This document shows, piece by piece, positions 63,413 to 64,000 of a stretch of DNA of 64,000 nucleotides (positions are counted from its first letter, which is position 1; each line of letters opens with the position of its first letter). Source of the stretch: Triglochin maritima. Its lineage: Eukaryota; Streptophyta; Magnoliopsida; Alismatales; Juncaginaceae. Where the stretch lies: contig OY821774.1 in assembly GCA_963682175.1 (NCBI GenBank), positions 48,312,201 through 48,376,200 on the forward strand, written 5' to 3'. The notes below the pieces were generated by a model. That model was given only the letters and a program-made list of their open reading frames with translations, was not told the origin of the DNA and did not search any database. The translations under genes and the position numbers were made by a program.

Positions 63413-63610
63413 TGTGTTATACAGGATACTATATCAGAGTGCAGGGATATGCCGATTCAAACATGATGAAAGATGTCAGTGGAAGGAAGAACGTAACAGG
63501 TCATATGTTCAGTCTTACAAGTGCAACCGTTAGTTGGGCGTTTAAGCTGCAGAAATTTGCTGCATTGCCAGCAACAAACGTGGATGAAGATGATTTCTTT
63601 GCAAGGATTG
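63413..63610 (+). pseudogene. Ty1/copia RNase H fragment
   Basis: One frame reads VQGYADSNMMKDVSGRKN, then TGHMFSLTSATVSWAFKLQK. This is the copia RNase H start (GYADADWAGD, RKSTSGYVF, VSWxSKLQK) with several substitutions, including loss of the tryptophan and the second aspartate of DADWAGD. No LTR or other domain lies next to it in the window. It is an old isolated fragment. Confidence 0.7.
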
Positions 63611-63660
63611 CTGAAGGGGTTGGGCTATGTTCAGATAGACTGCAGGATGTGTAACGACAG

Positions 63661-64000
63661 TAAGTGTTAATCATTTGGTTGAGATCGTGAGGTATCAATT
63701 TTCTCATTCTCTTCTCGAGGGCAATTCTTTCATGTCGGAGAAAAACCACAAATGTAAATGGAAGGCATATATGTTTTACCAAGCCAATCATCCGCTGCCT
63801 GGTGACAAGGAAAGGGTATTGTGTGGCTTTTGAAAGAAACTAGGTGAAGGAAAAGTAATGGATGTGGGTTTCCTCTTATTATGTTTCTCATGTAAATTTG
63901 TGTGTTGTGAATTGCCTATATAGCTTGAAGGGTAGGTTTTATACAAATTCTATTTCTAACTTAGATGCACAAAATTATCTGTCTTAATTCTTGGATACAA
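63661..64000. other. Non-coding right edge
   Basis: No feature recognised. Any further part of the decayed copia fragment would have to lie beyond the window. Confidence 0.4.

Larger units (their letters stand above)
61567..63420. other. 3' region of the galactosyltransferase gene and intergenic DNA with two hairpin repeats
   Basis: No coding sequence recognised. Just after the stop codon a short block is repeated (ATTGATATGTACGTTT at about 61679 and 61755, and TTTGTGGAGGCTTC at about 61691 and 61741). Two inverted-repeat structures are listed separately. The native 3' untranslated region probably ends within the first few hundred bases. Confidence 0.5.

Overview
The window is nuclear DNA from a flowering plant, apparently a dicot. 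Its genes have introns with GT-AG borders and belong to plant families: a GH28 polygalacturonase, a GT31 galactosyltransferase with a galectin-like domain, a SHAGGY/GSK3 kinase and a C3H3-type zinc-finger protein. The rest is mostly nested plant transposable elements, which make up well over half of the sequence. No bacterial-style operons, CRISPR arrays, rRNA genes or intact tRNA genes were seen.

Host genes. Two look intact: a secreted polygalacturonase (minus strand, 6 exons, 23472-25925) and a type II membrane GT31 beta-1,3-galactosyltransferase (plus strand, 7 exons, 56244-61566). Three are partial or decayed: the last exon of a pyroglutamyl-peptidase I gene (2858-3100), a zinc-finger gene that lacks its CCCH finger (44764-46958, minus), and the C-terminal half of a GSK3-like kinase with damaged splice sites and a 23-bp insertion (48267-49322, minus).

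Elements, left to right, with target-site duplications (TSDs) read directly. (1) A deleted Ty3/gypsy element, 4525-9247 (TSD AAATC). It has a tRNA-type SINE in its 5' LTR and a home-grown minisatellite in its 3' part, and the minisatellite is split by a solo LTR (7216-8176, TSD GTACT). (2) A solo LTR, minus strand, 10860-12769 (TSD TATAT). (3) A decayed Ty1/copia element A, minus, 15281-22131 (TSD GTGTA), whose 5' LTR is split by a second solo LTR of the same family as item 2 (20064-21976, TSD CTGAA). (4) A PIF/Harbinger transposon, 26334-40214 (TSD TTA), whose transposase gene is split by a very young Ty1/copia element B (29023-38988, TSD GAAAC). (5) A small CACTA element, 40457-41611 (TSD ATC), carrying a solo LTR (40752-41566). 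(6) A hairpin MITE, 41930-42059 (TSD TA). (7) An intact, young Ty1/copia element C, 49798-54628 (TSD TAATA), with one 1417-residue gag-pol frame. (8) A hAT-type MITE, 55403-55918 (TSD TCAACAGT).

The most unusual signal is a CpG-rich 10-bp palindrome, CGGTCGACCG, with symmetric variants. It occurs in dense clusters inside at least three otherwise different LTR families and two unclassified remnants. It is usually arranged as doublets about 22 bp apart centre to centre (about two helical turns). Other notable points are a minisatellite that arose inside a retrotransposon, a 72-bp tandem array between the divergent promoters of the Harbinger element, and a 58-bp array in one solo LTR. Exon structures and element borders were worked out by eye from the sequence, and family names rest on recognised motifs, not on database searches.
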